Shown: one piece after another, positions 17,432 through 26,144 of the stretch
How positions within the stretch are numbered: position 1 is the first letter of the stretch
Layout of the letters: every line of letters starts with the position of its first letter
DNA from: Mycolicibacterium novocastrense
GTDB taxonomy: Bacteria > Actinomycetota > Actinomycetes > Mycobacteriales > Mycobacteriaceae
NCBI RefSeq assembly: GCF_001570485.1
Contig: NZ_BCTA01000021.1
Location: 1 to 64,000, forward strand
Reading direction: 5' to 3'
Length of the DNA: 64,000 bases
Position numbers and translations under genes: made by a program
The notes under the pieces: model-generated
What the model saw: only the letters and a program-made list of their open reading frames with translations
The model's database searches: none
Told to the model about the DNA's origin: nothing

Positions 17432-19123
17432 CCTCGATTTTTCGCCCAGGGTGATGCGGGCGAACTCGGGCGTGGGAACTGAGCTGGGACTGGGCTGGGA
17501 GGGTTGTGGGCGTGCTTGGTGGTCCCGTGTCGCCGGGTGGGCGGGCTTTCCCAGGGCCAGTGGGTCTTTCGTGGTTGGTCGGATGGGCTTTCGGTCAGTC
17601 GAAGGCAGTGCGGATGGTCTGCCAGGCGGTCGCGATGATCGCCGCCCAGCGCCAGGTGGCGTCGATGCGTAGTCGCAGTTGGCGGGCGCCGCGGGTGACG
17701 CGGGCGGCCACGTGCAGGACCCGGTAGCGGAAGGTGGCGATCTCGGCGCGGCCGAGTTCGGGATGGTTGATGAATCCGATCAGTCGGGCCCAGGTGACCA
17801 GGTCGACGGCGGCGAGGGTGATTTCGAGCCAGGCGGCGTTGGCGTCGAACGCGTGGCACGGCAGGTTGCGCAGGCCGGTGTTCTTGAGTTCGCGGATGCG
17901 GTCTTCGACGCGGGCGTGTTGGCGATGCCGTAGTTCCAGGCCGGCGACTTGTCCGGGCACCACCCCTGTGGGGGTGTCGGTGATGAACGCGGTCACTCGT
18001 AGACCGTCGGCATCGGTGAACCGTAACTGGGCTCCGGGGTGGGGTCTTTCTTTGCGCAGAATCAACCGGGTGCCCGGCGGCCAGGTGGACAGGTTGACCA
18101 GGTCGGTGGCTTCGGCCACCCAGGCGCCGTCACGGATACCGCCGTCGGTGTCGATCGCCGGATACCAGGCGTTACCGATGTTGAGGGTGTCCACGGCGTC
18201 TTGGACCCGCCAATCCACGGGGAACCCGAAGGAGAACCCGACCCCGGCGGTGCGGCAGGTCTGGGCGAAGTCGTGGGTGGCCCCGGCGGTGTCGCAGCGC
18301 ACCAATACCTTCGGCGCATCCGAATCATCACCATCTCGCTTCGGGTCGGGGCGCCATGCCGCCGGCAGTGCTGCCAGCGCCTGGTCCAAGACGGTGATGT
18401 GGTCAGCAGCGGTGTTGGAGCCGGCACGCCCGGTGCGCAGGAGCCCGGCCAACGCTTCACCACCGGCGATCTCAGGGCGGTCCAGGAACGCCAGCAGCGG
18501 GTGCAGGCCGAACGACCTCTTCCACGTCGGCGTCGCCAGTTCCTTGGCATCGGAGTGATCGATTACCAGGGTCGCGTCGATGTCGATGTGCAACCACTGC
18601 CCGACAGTGGGCGCGGCTCCGGCGGCCCACGCCGCGGCTCTGGCGACACTGCGGGCGGCGCGGATCCCCGGCAGGTGGGCAGCATCGATGCGTTCATCGA
18701 CCAGCCGCCACATCGTGGTCGTGGAAGCCTTCGCGCCGAACACGTGCTCACGGTCACCGCACAGCTGTCCGACCCCGTCGATGCAGTCCGCGCCGTCAGC
18801 GACCGCAGCCGCCAGATCAGCGAACACCTCACCGGGGGCATACACCCACGGGCCGCGGTAGGTGTCGGCCAACGTCGCGGTGACCTGCGCTGATAACCCG
18901 GTCCGGTCGGCGAGCTCGCGCAGCATGCCCATCCCGGCATGCGACACGACACCATGACCGTCGGCCGACACTTTCACCCGCGACCCGACCGCGATATTCT
19001 TCACCTGCGAGGTGCCTTCCCCTGGAACGATTGAACCGTAGACAAGTCCAATTATTCCTTGCAGGACAGGCACTTTCGCGTATCTACACCCCGAAACTCA
19101 CAACATTGCGCGAAAAATCTGGG
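17432..19123 (-). mobile_element. Complete IS1380-family insertion sequence, 1692 bp
   Basis: The ends are imperfect inverted repeats: CCTCGATTTTTCGC at 17432 and CCCAGATTTTTCGCG inward from 19123. Both are flanked by CTAG (17428-17431 and 19124-19127), a 4-bp target duplication as expected for the IS1380 family. It carries one transposase gene on the minus strand. A second copy's end is at 1-110, identical over the 110 bases visible, which indicates recent activity. CTAG is a palindrome, so target preference may be for this rare tetranucleotide. Confidence 0.92.
17595..19004 (-). CDS. IS1380-family transposase
   Basis: A 469-residue DDE transposase. Seen: IDIDATLVIDHSDAKE with the first catalytic Asp, VLVRCDTAGATHDFA with the second, and HARVEDRIRELKNTGLRNLP with the Glu, matching the IS1380/ISEcp1 arrangement. 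GTG 19004 (VKNIAVGSRVKVSADG) is taken as the start because it follows GGGAAGG and fits family N-termini; an upstream in-frame start at 19073 would add 23 residues. No frameshift or premature stop, so it is probably functional. Confidence 0.92.
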   Translation of the reverse strand: MKNIAVGSRVKVSADGHGVVSHAGMGMLRELADRTGLSAQVTATLADTYRGPWVYAPGEVFADLAAAVADGADCIDGVGQLCGDREHVFGAKASTTTMWRLVDERIDAAHLPGIRAARSVARAAAWAAGAAPTVGQWLHIDIDATLVIDHSDAKELATPTWKRSFGLHPLLAFLDRPEIAGGEALAGLLRTGRAGSNTAADHITVLDQALAALPAAWRPDPKRDGDDSDAPKVLVRCDTAGATHDFAQTCRTAGVGFSFGFPVDWRVQDAVDTLNIGNAWYPAIDTDGGIRDGAWVAEATDLVNLSTWPPGTRLILRKERPHPGAQLRFTDADGLRVTAFITDTPTGVVPGQVAGLELRHRQHARVEDRIRELKNTGLRNLPCHAFDANAAWLEITLAAVDLVTWARLIGFINHPELGRAEIATFRYRVLHVAARVTRGARQLRLRIDATWRWAAIIATAWQTIRTAFD

Positions 19124-19206
19124 CTAGGGCGGTCGGCCAGTCCATGGGGATCTCCTTTGCATCAGAGGAAGGCTCACCTGACGGTAGGGCCGACGCTGTC
19201 CGGCTC

Positions 19207-19226
19207 ACGAGGGCCGTTGGTCCTCA
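19207..19226 (-). promoter_or_regulatory. DosR-box-like site for the interrupted peptide-USP operon
   Basis: On the minus strand it reads TGAGGACCAACGGCCCTCGT, with both half-sites recognisable (GGACC, GGCCC). Its centre is about 70 bases upstream of ATG 19145. The IS now separates this promoter from the downstream USP gene. The rest of 19256-19336 shows no gene. Confidence 0.58.
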
Positions 19227-19233
19227 GCGGCGG

Positions 19234-19253
19234 GTGCCAGTGGTCCCCGCGCC
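19234..19253 (-). promoter_or_regulatory. Second DosR-box-like site, in tandem with 19207-19226
   Basis: On the minus strand it reads CGGGGACCACTGGCACCCG; GGGGACCACTGGCAC follows the same pattern as the box at 11554. Paired boxes 27 bases apart, centre to centre, support a real DosR promoter here. Confidence 0.55.
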
Positions 19254-19336
19254 GACGGGCTCGGTGACAGGCGTAGGGCTCTGGGTGCGTTCTCTGCGCG
19301 ACCATCGGTGCCAGGAGTGTGCGTGTCGACGCGCCG

Positions 19337-19594
19337 TCAACTGGTCTGCGTTGCACGAGCCTCGACGTACTGCACCACATCATCGAGCGTCCGCAGGGAC
19401 TGATAGTCCTTCTCCGGGATGTCGACGTTGAATCGTTTGTGGATGCGCTGCAGGAAGTTCAGCCAATCCATGGAATCGAGGTCGACCTGATCACGTAGCA
19501 GGACGGTGTCTTCGATCTCGTCGGCGTCCACTTCCGGTGCGATCGTGGTCAATTCGGACAACACCGTGGTACGGACATCGTCGGTAACAGGCAT
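19337..19594 (-). CDS. Acyl carrier protein
   Basis: An 85-residue acidic protein of the ACP fold. The phosphopantetheine attachment Ser is S41 in DLDSMDWLNFLQR, close to the usual DSL motif but with Met-Asp-Trp after Ser. ATG 19594 lies six bases after the E2 stop, preceded by GGAG. It is the last gene of an operon encoding an acyl-CoA synthetase and 2-oxoacid dehydrogenase subunits, an unusual place for an ACP. Which acyl group it carries cannot be told from sequence. Confidence 0.88.
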   Translation of the reverse strand: MPVTDDVRTTVLSELTTIAPEVDADEIEDTVLLRDQVDLDSMDWLNFLQRIHKRFNVDIPEKDYQSLRTLDDVVQYVEARATQTS

Positions 19595-19599
19595 GGTGA

Positions 19600-20880
19600 T
19601 CACTTCTCCAGGAGGTCGGGTTGTTGAAGCACTTCGTCGACAGCGGCGAGGAACAACGCGCCGCGGTGTCCGTCGCTGGCGCGGTGGTCGGCAGCCAGCG
19701 AAGCCTGCACGGTGGTGGCGATACGGATGGCGCCGTCCGCGGCGCATACGCGTTGCGCGGGTTTACCGAAGCCCACCATGGCGACCTGCTGCGGATAGAT
19801 CACCCCGAACACCGAATCGACGCCTTGGTCGCCGAGGTTGGTGACCGTGATGGTCGGATCCGACATCTCCGAACTGCGCAATGAGAACGCCCTGGCGCGA
19901 GCGACCAGATCGGTGAGGTTGGCCATCAGCTCGTCGAGTTTCTTGTCGGGGACGTCGTGAATCGCCGGCGCCACCAGACCGCCGCCCCGCAGCGATATCG
20001 CCACGCCGACGTGCACCGCCGCTGCGGGTTCGAAACTGTCGTTGCGCCAGAACCCGTTGAACTCACCGAACCGCTGGGCGGCCAACGCGACCGCCTTGAT
20101 TTGAAGGACCGCGGGAAGCACACGTTCGGTGATGGAGCGCTCGGCGTTACGCTCGGCCAGCCAGCCCAGGGCCTTGTCGAGGACGATCTCGTGAGCCAGG
20201 TAGTAGTGCGGTATCTCGCGTTTCGACCGGCTCATCGCCGCGGCGATCGAGCGGCGCATCTCCGCTCCCCGCTTGGCCGCCAGCTCCTTCGGCGACAACG
20301 CTTGCGCGGCAGGGGCCGTGGTCGCCGCGGGCGCCGGGGCTTGCGTCGTCCTCGTATGCGCCGCGGCGTGTTCGACGTCGTTGAGCGTTACGGCGCCCTG
20401 CGGTCCCGTGCCGGTCACCGCCTCGACGTCGACCCCCATCGACTGCGCGAGGCGGCGGGCAGCGGGGGAGACCCAGCGCCGGTGGTGCTCGGGCGCCGTG
20501 ACGACGGGTGGGACCGGCGGGGATGCCACCGGCGCGGGCGCCACGACAGGCCGAACCTGCGCGACGGGTGGAACTTCCACGACGGGCGGAACTTCCGCGA
20601 CGGCTGCCACCGGCTCGGCTACCGGTACCGGTTCGGCGGCTTCGCCCGGTTCGGCCAAGCGCGCCAACGGCGCTCCCACCTGAACCGTCGTACCGACCGG
20701 CACCAGGAGTTCGACGACGGTGCCCTCCTGCCAGCACTCCACCTCGACGGCGGCCTTGGTGGTCTCCACCACGGCCACGATCTGCCCGCGGGTCACCGCG
20801 TCGCCGGGCTTGACCAACCACTCGTCGAGCTTGCCCTCATCCATGTCGGCGCCCAGCGCGGGCATCGTGAACTCGATCAT
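19600..20880 (-). CDS. Dihydrolipoamide acyltransferase (E2) of a 2-oxoacid dehydrogenase
   Basis: A 426-residue E2 with domains in order: one lipoyl domain (lipoyl Lys K42 in [12 protein letters not shown]), a Pro/Val-rich linker (~85-130), an E1/E3-binding domain ([15 protein letters not shown], ~138-172), and the catalytic acyltransferase core, with the active-site motif ADHRASDG near residue 400. It transfers the acyl group from E1 to CoA. Its start overlaps the E1 beta stop by four bases. There is no E3 (lipoamide dehydrogenase) in the window, so it would have to borrow a housekeeping Lpd. Confidence 0.93.
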   Translation of the reverse strand: MIEFTMPALGADMDEGKLDEWLVKPGDAVTRGQIVAVVETTKAAVEVECWQEGTVVELLVPVGTTVQVGAPLARLAEPGEAAEPVPVAEPVAAVAEVPPVVEVPPVAQVRPVVAPAPVASPPVPPVVTAPEHHRRWVSPAARRLAQSMGVDVEAVTGTGPQGAVTLNDVEHAAAHTRTTQAPAPAATTAPAAQALSPKELAAKRGAEMRRSIAAAMSRSKREIPHYYLAHEIVLDKALGWLAERNAERSITERVLPAVLQIKAVALAAQRFGEFNGFWRNDSFEPAAAVHVGVAISLRGGGLVAPAIHDVPDKKLDELMANLTDLVARARAFSLRSSEMSDPTITVTNLGDQGVDSVFGVIYPQQVAMVGFGKPAQRVCAADGAIRIATTVQASLAADHRASDGHRGALFLAAVDEVLQQPDLLEK

Positions 20881-21854
20881 CGGCGGTCACCGAACATACT
20901 GCGAACCGCTTCGGCGATCTTCTCCGGTTGCGGCAGCGCCGCTTGCTCAAGGTGCTTGGCGTAGGGAATGGGTACTTCTTCTGTGCAGACGCGGGCGATC
21001 GGTGCGTCGAGGTCGTAGAACGCGTTCTCCACGATGCGCGCGCTGATCTCGCCGGCCAGGCTGCCGGTACGCCAGCCTTCGTCGACCACCACCGCCCGGT
21101 GTGTCTTGAGCACCGACTCGAGAAGCGTCGCGTCGTCGAGGGGCCGCAGCACCCGTAGATCGACGACCTCGCAGTCGATTCCGGACAGCGACAGCTCGTT
21201 GGCGGCGTCGAGAGCTTTGGGCAGGCTGCCACCGTAGGTGATCACCGTGACGTCCTTGCCTACGCGCCGCACCGCTGCCCGCTCGATGTCCGTCGGTACC
21301 AGCGCGTCGACGTCGGTCGAGGTGTTGTACAACTGCACGTGCTCGAAGATGACGACCGGATCCGGATCGGCCAGCGCGGTGGGCAGCATCCCGTAGGCGT
21401 CGGCCACCGTGGCCGGCGCCACCACCTTGATTCCGGGGATATGGGCATACCACCCCTCGAGGCTGTGCGAATGTTGGGCTGCCAGTTGGCGTCCGGCGCC
21501 GGTGGCCATGCGGACCACCAGCGGCACCGAGAACTGACCGCCGGACATGTGGCGCAGCGCCGCGGCGGTGTTGACGATCTGGTCGAGCGCCAGCAGGCTG
21601 AAGTTGACCGTCATCACCTCGACTATCGGTCGCAAACCGCCTAGCGCAGCGCCGATTCCCACACCGACGAAACCGAGTTCGGAGAGTGGAGTGTCGCGGA
21701 TGCGGTCCGGCCCGAACTCCTCGAGCAATCCCTTGGACGCGGCGTAGGTGCCGCCGTAAGCGCCGACGTCCTCGCCCATCAGCAAGACGCGTGAGTCGGC
21801 GAGCATCGCGTCGCGGATCGAATCGTGCACCGCGGTGCGGTAGGCCGTCTTCAT
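20877..21854 (-). CDS. 2-oxoacid dehydrogenase E1 component, beta subunit
   Basis: A 325-residue transketolase-like beta subunit: [51 protein letters not shown] and [15 protein letters not shown]. The [14 protein letters not shown] stretch is typical of acetoin/pyruvate-type E1 beta chains. ATG 21854 overlaps the alpha-subunit stop by four bases (ATGA); longer frames upstream are shadow sequence. It pairs with the alpha subunit to form the thiamine-diphosphate site. Confidence 0.93.
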   Translation of the reverse strand: MKTAYRTAVHDSIRDAMLADSRVLLMGEDVGAYGGTYAASKGLLEEFGPDRIRDTPLSELGFVGVGIGAALGGLRPIVEVMTVNFSLLALDQIVNTAAALRHMSGGQFSVPLVVRMATGAGRQLAAQHSHSLEGWYAHIPGIKVVAPATVADAYGMLPTALADPDPVVIFEHVQLYNTSTDVDALVPTDIERAAVRRVGKDVTVITYGGSLPKALDAANELSLSGIDCEVVDLRVLRPLDDATLLESVLKTHRAVVVDEGWRTGSLAGEISARIVENAFYDLDAPIARVCTEEVPIPYAKHLEQAALPQPEKIAEAVRSMFGDRR

Positions 21855-22825
21855 GGCCGACTCCCCGCAGGAGTGAGCACATCGCGGGTCAGGTCGGAGA
21901 CGTCCTCCCACGTGCCGGCCTCGGCGTAGTCGACCGCTTCGGCCAGTTCGGTTTCGGCGGCGGCACGCATGGATGCGACGTCGTCATCGGTCAAGAGTCC
22001 CTCTGCCAGGCATCTTTCGGTGAAGGTGCGGACGGGGTCGCGTTCCTTCCAGTGTTCGACCTCGCTCTTCTCCCGGTACAGTTCGGGGTCGAACATCGAG
22101 TGCGGGCGGAACCGGTACGTGAGGAACTCTAGGAAGAACGGCCCCGCGCCACTGCGCACGTGGTAGGCCCCTTCCTGAGCGGCGGCGTGACAGGCCAGCA
22201 CGTCCATCCCGTCCACCGCGAGTGCCGGTATCCGGTACGACGCCGCCTTCGCGGTCATGTCGGTCTGCGACTGCTCCACCGCGATTGACGTCCCCATCGC
22301 GTAGAGGTTGTTCTCGCAACAGAACAGCACCGGTAGCTGCCACAGCTCGGCGAGGTTCAGCGATTCGTGGAAGGCCCCCTCGGCGACGGCGCCCTCGCCG
22401 AAATAGCATGCGGTGACCCGATTTCGCCCCAGCTGCTTGTCTGCCAGCGCCAGACCCACGGCCAGCGGCAGACCACCGGCGACGATCGCATTCCCGCCGT
22501 AGAACCTCACGTCCGCATCGAACAGATGCATGGAGCCGCCTCGTCCGCGAGAGCAACCTTCCTGCTTGCCGAACATCTCGGCCATGATCTTCGGCATCGG
22601 CACGCCGCGCAGCAGTGCGTGAGCGTGGTCGCGATAGGTGGCCACCACGGCGTCCTCGGGTTCGAGCACCCGAAGCGAGCCCGCGGCCACCGCCTCCTCA
22701 CCGACGTACAAGTGCAAGAAGCCACGAATCTTGGCCGCGCTGTACAGCTCTGCGCACTTCTCCTCCATCAGCCGCACCCGCACCATGTCGCTGAGCAGGG
22801 CGCGTGCCAATTCCTGGTCCGTCAT
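21851..22825 (-). CDS. 2-oxoacid dehydrogenase E1 component, alpha subunit
   Basis: A 324-residue thiamine-diphosphate-dependent subunit. Seen: [35 protein letters not shown], the thiamine-diphosphate loop [20 protein letters not shown], and [15 protein letters not shown]. The lineage looks like pyruvate/acetoin dehydrogenase rather than the branched-chain enzyme, but the substrate is not certain. ATG 22825 overlaps the ligase stop by four bases. Start, spacing and order (E1a-E1b-E2) are classical. Confidence 0.93.
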   Translation of the reverse strand: MTDQELARALLSDMVRVRLMEEKCAELYSAAKIRGFLHLYVGEEAVAAGSLRVLEPEDAVVATYRDHAHALLRGVPMPKIMAEMFGKQEGCSRGRGGSMHLFDADVRFYGGNAIVAGGLPLAVGLALADKQLGRNRVTACYFGEGAVAEGAFHESLNLAELWQLPVLFCCENNLYAMGTSIAVEQSQTDMTAKAASYRIPALAVDGMDVLACHAAAQEGAYHVRSGAGPFFLEFLTYRFRPHSMFDPELYREKSEVEHWKERDPVRTFTERCLAEGLLTDDDVASMRAAAETELAEAVDYAEAGTWEDVSDLTRDVLTPAGSRP

Positions 22826-24609
22826 GGTGAGACCTCCTGATGCTGGGGTGTTTCGACAGTGGAGGTGTCGCCCTCGGGTAATCCGAGTTCGCGCGCCTTG
22901 AGCAGTCGGCGCATGATCTTGCCGCTGCGTGTGTGCGGCAGGCTCTCGACGAATTCGATTTCCTTCGGTGCGACCGCGGCACCGAGGCGTCTGCGGGCCT
23001 GACCGGTCAGCTGTGCACGCAGCTCGTCGGTCGGCTCGAAGCCATCCTTGAGCGTGACGAAGGCTTTCACCAGTTCCCCGACCGTGGGGTCTGGCTTGCC
23101 GATCACTGCGGCCTCGGCGACGGCCGGGTGATCGGTCAGCGCGTTCTCCACCTCGAACGGGCCGATCAGGTGGCCCGCGGACTTGATCACGTCGTCGGCG
23201 CGGCCGACGAACCAGAAGTATCCGTCGCGGTCACGCTTGACCAGATCGCCCGACATGTACAGGCCGTTGGCAAAGCTCTTGTGATACCGCTCTTCTTGAT
23301 GGAGGTACTCACGAAACATCGACGGCCAGCCGGGTTTGAGGGCGAGTTCCCCCTCGATGTCGGGTTGGTCGATAACCGACACCGAGCCGTCGTCGTTGCG
23401 ACGCACCACAAAGGCGTCCACACCGGGCAGGGGGCGACCCATCGATCCAGGCTTGATGTCGAAGGCCGGCGTGTTGGCGATCATGATCCCACCGGTCTCC
23501 GTCTGCCACCAGTTGTCGTGGATGGGCAGACCCAACACGCGCTTGCCCCACCAGACCGCCTCGGCGTTCAGCGGTTCACCGACGCTGGCGATGAATCGCA
23601 GCCGGGGAAAGTGGTATTGCGCAGCGACTTCCGGGCCCGCCTTGATCAGCATGCGGATGGCCGTCGGCGCGGTGTACCAGACGGTGACGCCCTCATCTTG
23701 GAGGATGCGATACCAGCGCTGGGCGTCGAACTCGGCTTCGTCGATGATCGAGGTGATCCCGTGTAGCAGCGGTGCGATGATGCCGTAGGAGGTGCCGGTG
23801 ACCCATCCCGGATCGGCTGTGCACCAATAGATGTCGTCGGGATGAAGGTCAAGGGCGTACAACCCGGTGACATAGTGCATTGTCACCGCGCCGTGCACGT
23901 GGCGCGCGCCCTTCGGGGTGCCGGTGGTGCCGCTGGTGAAGTGCAGCAGCGAGGTATCCTCCGCGGTGGTGGGTTCGATCGGGGCGTATTCGGAGGCTTC
24001 GTCCATAAGCGGCGCCAGACTGAGCGTGCCGGGTATGGGTTCGGTCTCGGACCCATCGACCAGCAGAATGTGGCGGACCGACGGCAGCTGGTCGCGGATC
24101 TTGGCGATCTTGCGCTTGTAGAGCGCCGTCGTCGTCACCAGGACGGCCGCCTCGCCGATGGTGACGCGGGTGGCGATGGGCTCCGGACCGAAGGCCGAGA
24201 ACAGCGGCGAAACCACACTGCCGTTGCGCAGCGCGCCGAGCATCGTGACATACAGCTCCGGAATGCGGCCCATGATCAGAAATACGCGGTCGCCCTTGCC
24301 GACGCCCAGCCCCCGCAACACATTGGTGAACCTGCGGGTGCGACGGCCGAGTTCGGCGTAACTGAGGTCCTCGATGACAAGGTTCTCGCTGGGGCCGCTG
24401 TCACTGACGAACCGAAGGGCCGTGCGCGAAGCCAGCGGTCCGTCGGCGTGGCGGTCGACCGCTGCATAGGCGATATTGCAGCCGCCGCGCGCCATCCCCT
24501 CGCAGGGGTCGGGGACCGCCGACCAGCGGAACGCCGCCCGAGTCTGCTCGTAGTCGGCGTAGTTGGGGCGGACCTTCCAGTCCTCGATGGTCTTTTCGAT
24601 GACGGTCAT
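22822..24609 (-). CDS. Acetyl-CoA synthetase-like acyl-CoA ligase
   Basis: A 595-residue ANL-superfamily AMP-forming ligase, activating a short carboxylic acid to acyl-AMP and then acyl-CoA. Seen: the P-loop [17 protein letters not shown], the WWQTETGG core, and the C-terminal Lys motif [15 protein letters not shown], whose Lys is the usual site of regulatory acetylation. ATG 24609 is the start: the homologous N-terminus ([11 protein letters not shown]) begins there. It is shorter than the classical 650-residue Acs and resembles AcsA-type acetate ligases. It heads the E1-E2-ACP genes and overlaps E1 alpha by four bases. Confidence 0.92.
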   Translation of the reverse strand: MTVIEKTIEDWKVRPNYADYEQTRAAFRWSAVPDPCEGMARGGCNIAYAAVDRHADGPLASRTALRFVSDSGPSENLVIEDLSYAELGRRTRRFTNVLRGLGVGKGDRVFLIMGRIPELYVTMLGALRNGSVVSPLFSAFGPEPIATRVTIGEAAVLVTTTALYKRKIAKIRDQLPSVRHILLVDGSETEPIPGTLSLAPLMDEASEYAPIEPTTAEDTSLLHFTSGTTGTPKGARHVHGAVTMHYVTGLYALDLHPDDIYWCTADPGWVTGTSYGIIAPLLHGITSIIDEAEFDAQRWYRILQDEGVTVWYTAPTAIRMLIKAGPEVAAQYHFPRLRFIASVGEPLNAEAVWWGKRVLGLPIHDNWWQTETGGIMIANTPAFDIKPGSMGRPLPGVDAFVVRRNDDGSVSVIDQPDIEGELALKPGWPSMFREYLHQEERYHKSFANGLYMSGDLVKRDRDGYFWFVGRADDVIKSAGHLIGPFEVENALTDHPAVAEAAVIGKPDPTVGELVKAFVTLKDGFEPTDELRAQLTGQARRRLGAAVAPKEIEFVESLPHTRSGKIMRRLLKARELGLPEGDTSTVETPQHQEVSP

Positions 24610-24617
24610 GGCAGGAC

Positions 24618-24878
24618 TCACATATCCGGTAGGGAAAGAACACCACTGCGCCTGGCGGGCCCGATGTTCACCATCACCCGCTCCAGCAGTGCGGCGTAGG
24701 CCGATCCGTCGACGAGGAAGTCGGCCCCGCCGTGATGCAGAAGGTAGGCGTCGAGGCGGCGGTCGAGCGACCAATCGGAGTAGATCCGACCGGCGAACTC
24801 GGATCGAAGGAACCGCCAGGCGATGGTGTCGAGCTCCGCAGTGGTCATATCGGCGCGGTCAGTCGGCACCATCGGCAT
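24618..24878 (-). CDS. Small protein of unknown function, first gene of the ligase-dehydrogenase operon
   Basis: An 86-residue, soluble-looking protein (core [20 protein letters not shown] followed by [20 protein letters not shown]). ATG 24878 follows GAGG at a seven-base spacing; ATG 24848 is an alternative. Its stop is nine bases before the ligase start. Codon use resembles its neighbours and the DosR-like site is about 57 bases upstream, so I take it as a real gene. I recognise no family; an unknown accessory to the operon. Confidence 0.7.
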   Translation of the reverse strand: MPMVPTDRADMTTAELDTIAWRFLRSEFAGRIYSDWSLDRRLDAYLLHHGGADFLVDGSAYAALLERVMVNIGPARRSGVLSLPDM

Positions 24879-24934
24879 CCCCAATCCTCGCTGTCGGTTG
24901 TCGCATTCATGATCGGCGCGACTGACCGACGGAG

Positions 24935-24954
24935 ATAGAGACGAAAGTCACAAG
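24935..24954 (-). promoter_or_regulatory. DosR-box-like site at the head of the ligase-dehydrogenase-ACP operon
   Basis: On the minus strand the core is TTGTGACTTTCGTCTCTAT; against GGGACTTTCGTCCC it has two mismatches, one in each half. It lies 57 bases upstream of ATG 24878 and about 100 bases upstream of the divergent gene at 25057. Confidence 0.5.
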
Positions 24955-25056
24955 ATCAGCCCCATCGGCCTCCGTCTATGGTTCGTGCCATTTGGCCCTC
25001 GGACGTCGGCCGGACGGCCCTATGCGACCAACGAGCCGGTCGTCGAGGATCGCGAT

Positions 25057-25461
25057 ATGCCTCCAAACCCAGTCGATCGGGTCAAGGACAAGGTGCGTAC
25101 GTTCAACAAATACCTGCTGAATCCACTGATGATGCGGTTGGCAGGCCGCAAGCACTGGTATGCCTCCGTCATCCGGCATACCGGCCGCCGATCCGGGCGG
25201 CATTACGCCACTCCAGTCGTGGCCGATCAGGTGGACAACGCATTCATTCTTCCGCTGCGGTACGGCACCGACGTCGACTGGTTGCGCAACGTGCAGGCTT
25301 GCGGCGAAGCGATCGTGACAAGCGGCGGTCGCAATTACAACGTCGTCGCACCCCGAGTCATCGACGCGCAGACCGCGGGCCGGCTGCTCCCGACCCGGCG
25401 TGCACGGGCGTTCGAGCGGTTCGGGATTCACCAGTTCTTGATGTTGGACCGGGTCGGATGA
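25057..25461 (+). CDS. Deazaflavin-dependent nitroreductase family protein (Ddn-like)
   Basis: A 134-residue protein of the Ddn/DUF385 family, which binds F420 and reduces quinones or nitro-compounds. Seen: KVRTFNKYLLNPLMMRLAGR, VIRHTGRRSGRHYATPVVAD and PLRYGTDVDWLRNVQACGEA, the split-barrel signature of the family. ATG 25057 is chosen by homology; an in-frame ATG at 24985 would add 24 residues with no family support. Divergent from the dehydrogenase operon. Confidence 0.85.
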   Translation: MPPNPVDRVKDKVRTFNKYLLNPLMMRLAGRKHWYASVIRHTGRRSGRHYATPVVADQVDNAFILPLRYGTDVDWLRNVQACGEAIVTSGGRNYNVVAPRVIDAQTAGRLLPTRRARAFERFGIHQFLMLDRVG

Positions 25462-25508
25462 TCTCTATGGGCCGCCCACAAGGCGGAATGTCCGAGGAGG
25501 CTTGAGAA

Positions 25509-26102
25509 ATGGTGACATGTCCGAACGGCCATCACAATCCGCCGGATTTCGATCTCTGTGGCGAGTGTGGGGCGCCTATAGAAGAGCGGTGGCCGGAGGC
25601 GACCGCGTGGTACCGGACGAAATGGGCCCTCTTCGGCGCGGGCGCTGTTGTCGCGCTGATGGTTCTGGCGGCAGTGGTGGCGATAGGTCGCGGAAGTGAC
25701 CGAGCTCAGCCTGCAGCGACGACACCCACTGAGCGACAGTCGATCTCACAGTGGTGGGAACGTGCGCATACTCCTGTCATGAAGCTACAGGATTCCATCG
25801 CCGATGCCCGGCACTCCATGGAGAGCCTGACTCCGATAGGTCTGGAGCAGGCATGCCAACGAATGCACGATCTCGCCGGCGTCAATGTGCACACCTACCT
25901 GCCAGCGCCTACCCCCGAACTCACCAGCGAGTTGGCGGCAGCGGCGGAGGACGCTCACGCCGCCGCACACATGTGCCTGTCAGCGGCAGCAGGGTCGCGG
26001 AACGCTTATGACGGCGAGTTCAAATCGAGCATCGAACAAGCCGAACGTCAGCTGGTCCACGCACAGGAACTCGTCAATGTGGCATTGCTCCACGATCAGT
26101 GA
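25509..26102 (+). CDS. Membrane protein with an N-terminal zinc ribbon
   Basis: A 197-residue protein. Residues 4-23 form a zinc ribbon (CPNGHHNPPDFDLCGECGAP, CX13CX2C plus His), followed by one membrane segment at about 42-62 (GAGAVVALMVLAAVVAIG) and an extracytoplasmic helical domain of ~130 residues with two cysteines (QACQRM, AHMCLSA) that could form a disulfide. AGGAGG lies eight bases before ATG 25509. I recognise no named family; topology suggests cytoplasmic sensing by the ribbon or anchoring of a helical outer domain. Confidence 0.78.
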   Translation: MVTCPNGHHNPPDFDLCGECGAPIEERWPEATAWYRTKWALFGAGAVVALMVLAAVVAIGRGSDRAQPAATTPTERQSISQWWERAHTPVMKLQDSIADARHSMESLTPIGLEQACQRMHDLAGVNVHTYLPAPTPELTSELAAAAEDAHAAAHMCLSAAAGSRNAYDGEFKSSIEQAERQLVHAQELVNVALLHDQ

Positions 26103-26144
26103 TCGACTTCCGGTCCCTGACCTCCGGTCCTGGCGTCCTGGCTC

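Larger units (their letters stand above)
17354..19145 (-). pseudogene. 31-codon membrane-peptide gene split by the IS1380-family insertion
   Basis: The 5' part is at 19124-19145 (minus strand): AAAGGAG, six bases, then ATG and codons MDWPTA plus CTAG. The 3' part is at 17354-17431. Removing the IS and one CTAG copy restores a continuous frame of 31 codons plus stop: MDWPTA, then a hydrophobic segment of about 17 residues (VLIAVIVAVMAIA core), then YISARFPKK. The result is a single-pass membrane peptide with a basic C-terminus, ending 13 bases before the USP start, so the two formed an operon. The exact frame restoration shows the gap is a clean transposition. Confidence 0.8.

Noticed and set aside
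26101..26120. Match to a DosR box (GACTTCCGGTCCC) in the convergent gap between the zinc-ribbon and Nramp-like genes
   Set aside because: No gene starts downstream on either strand, so it has no promoter function; treated as chance.
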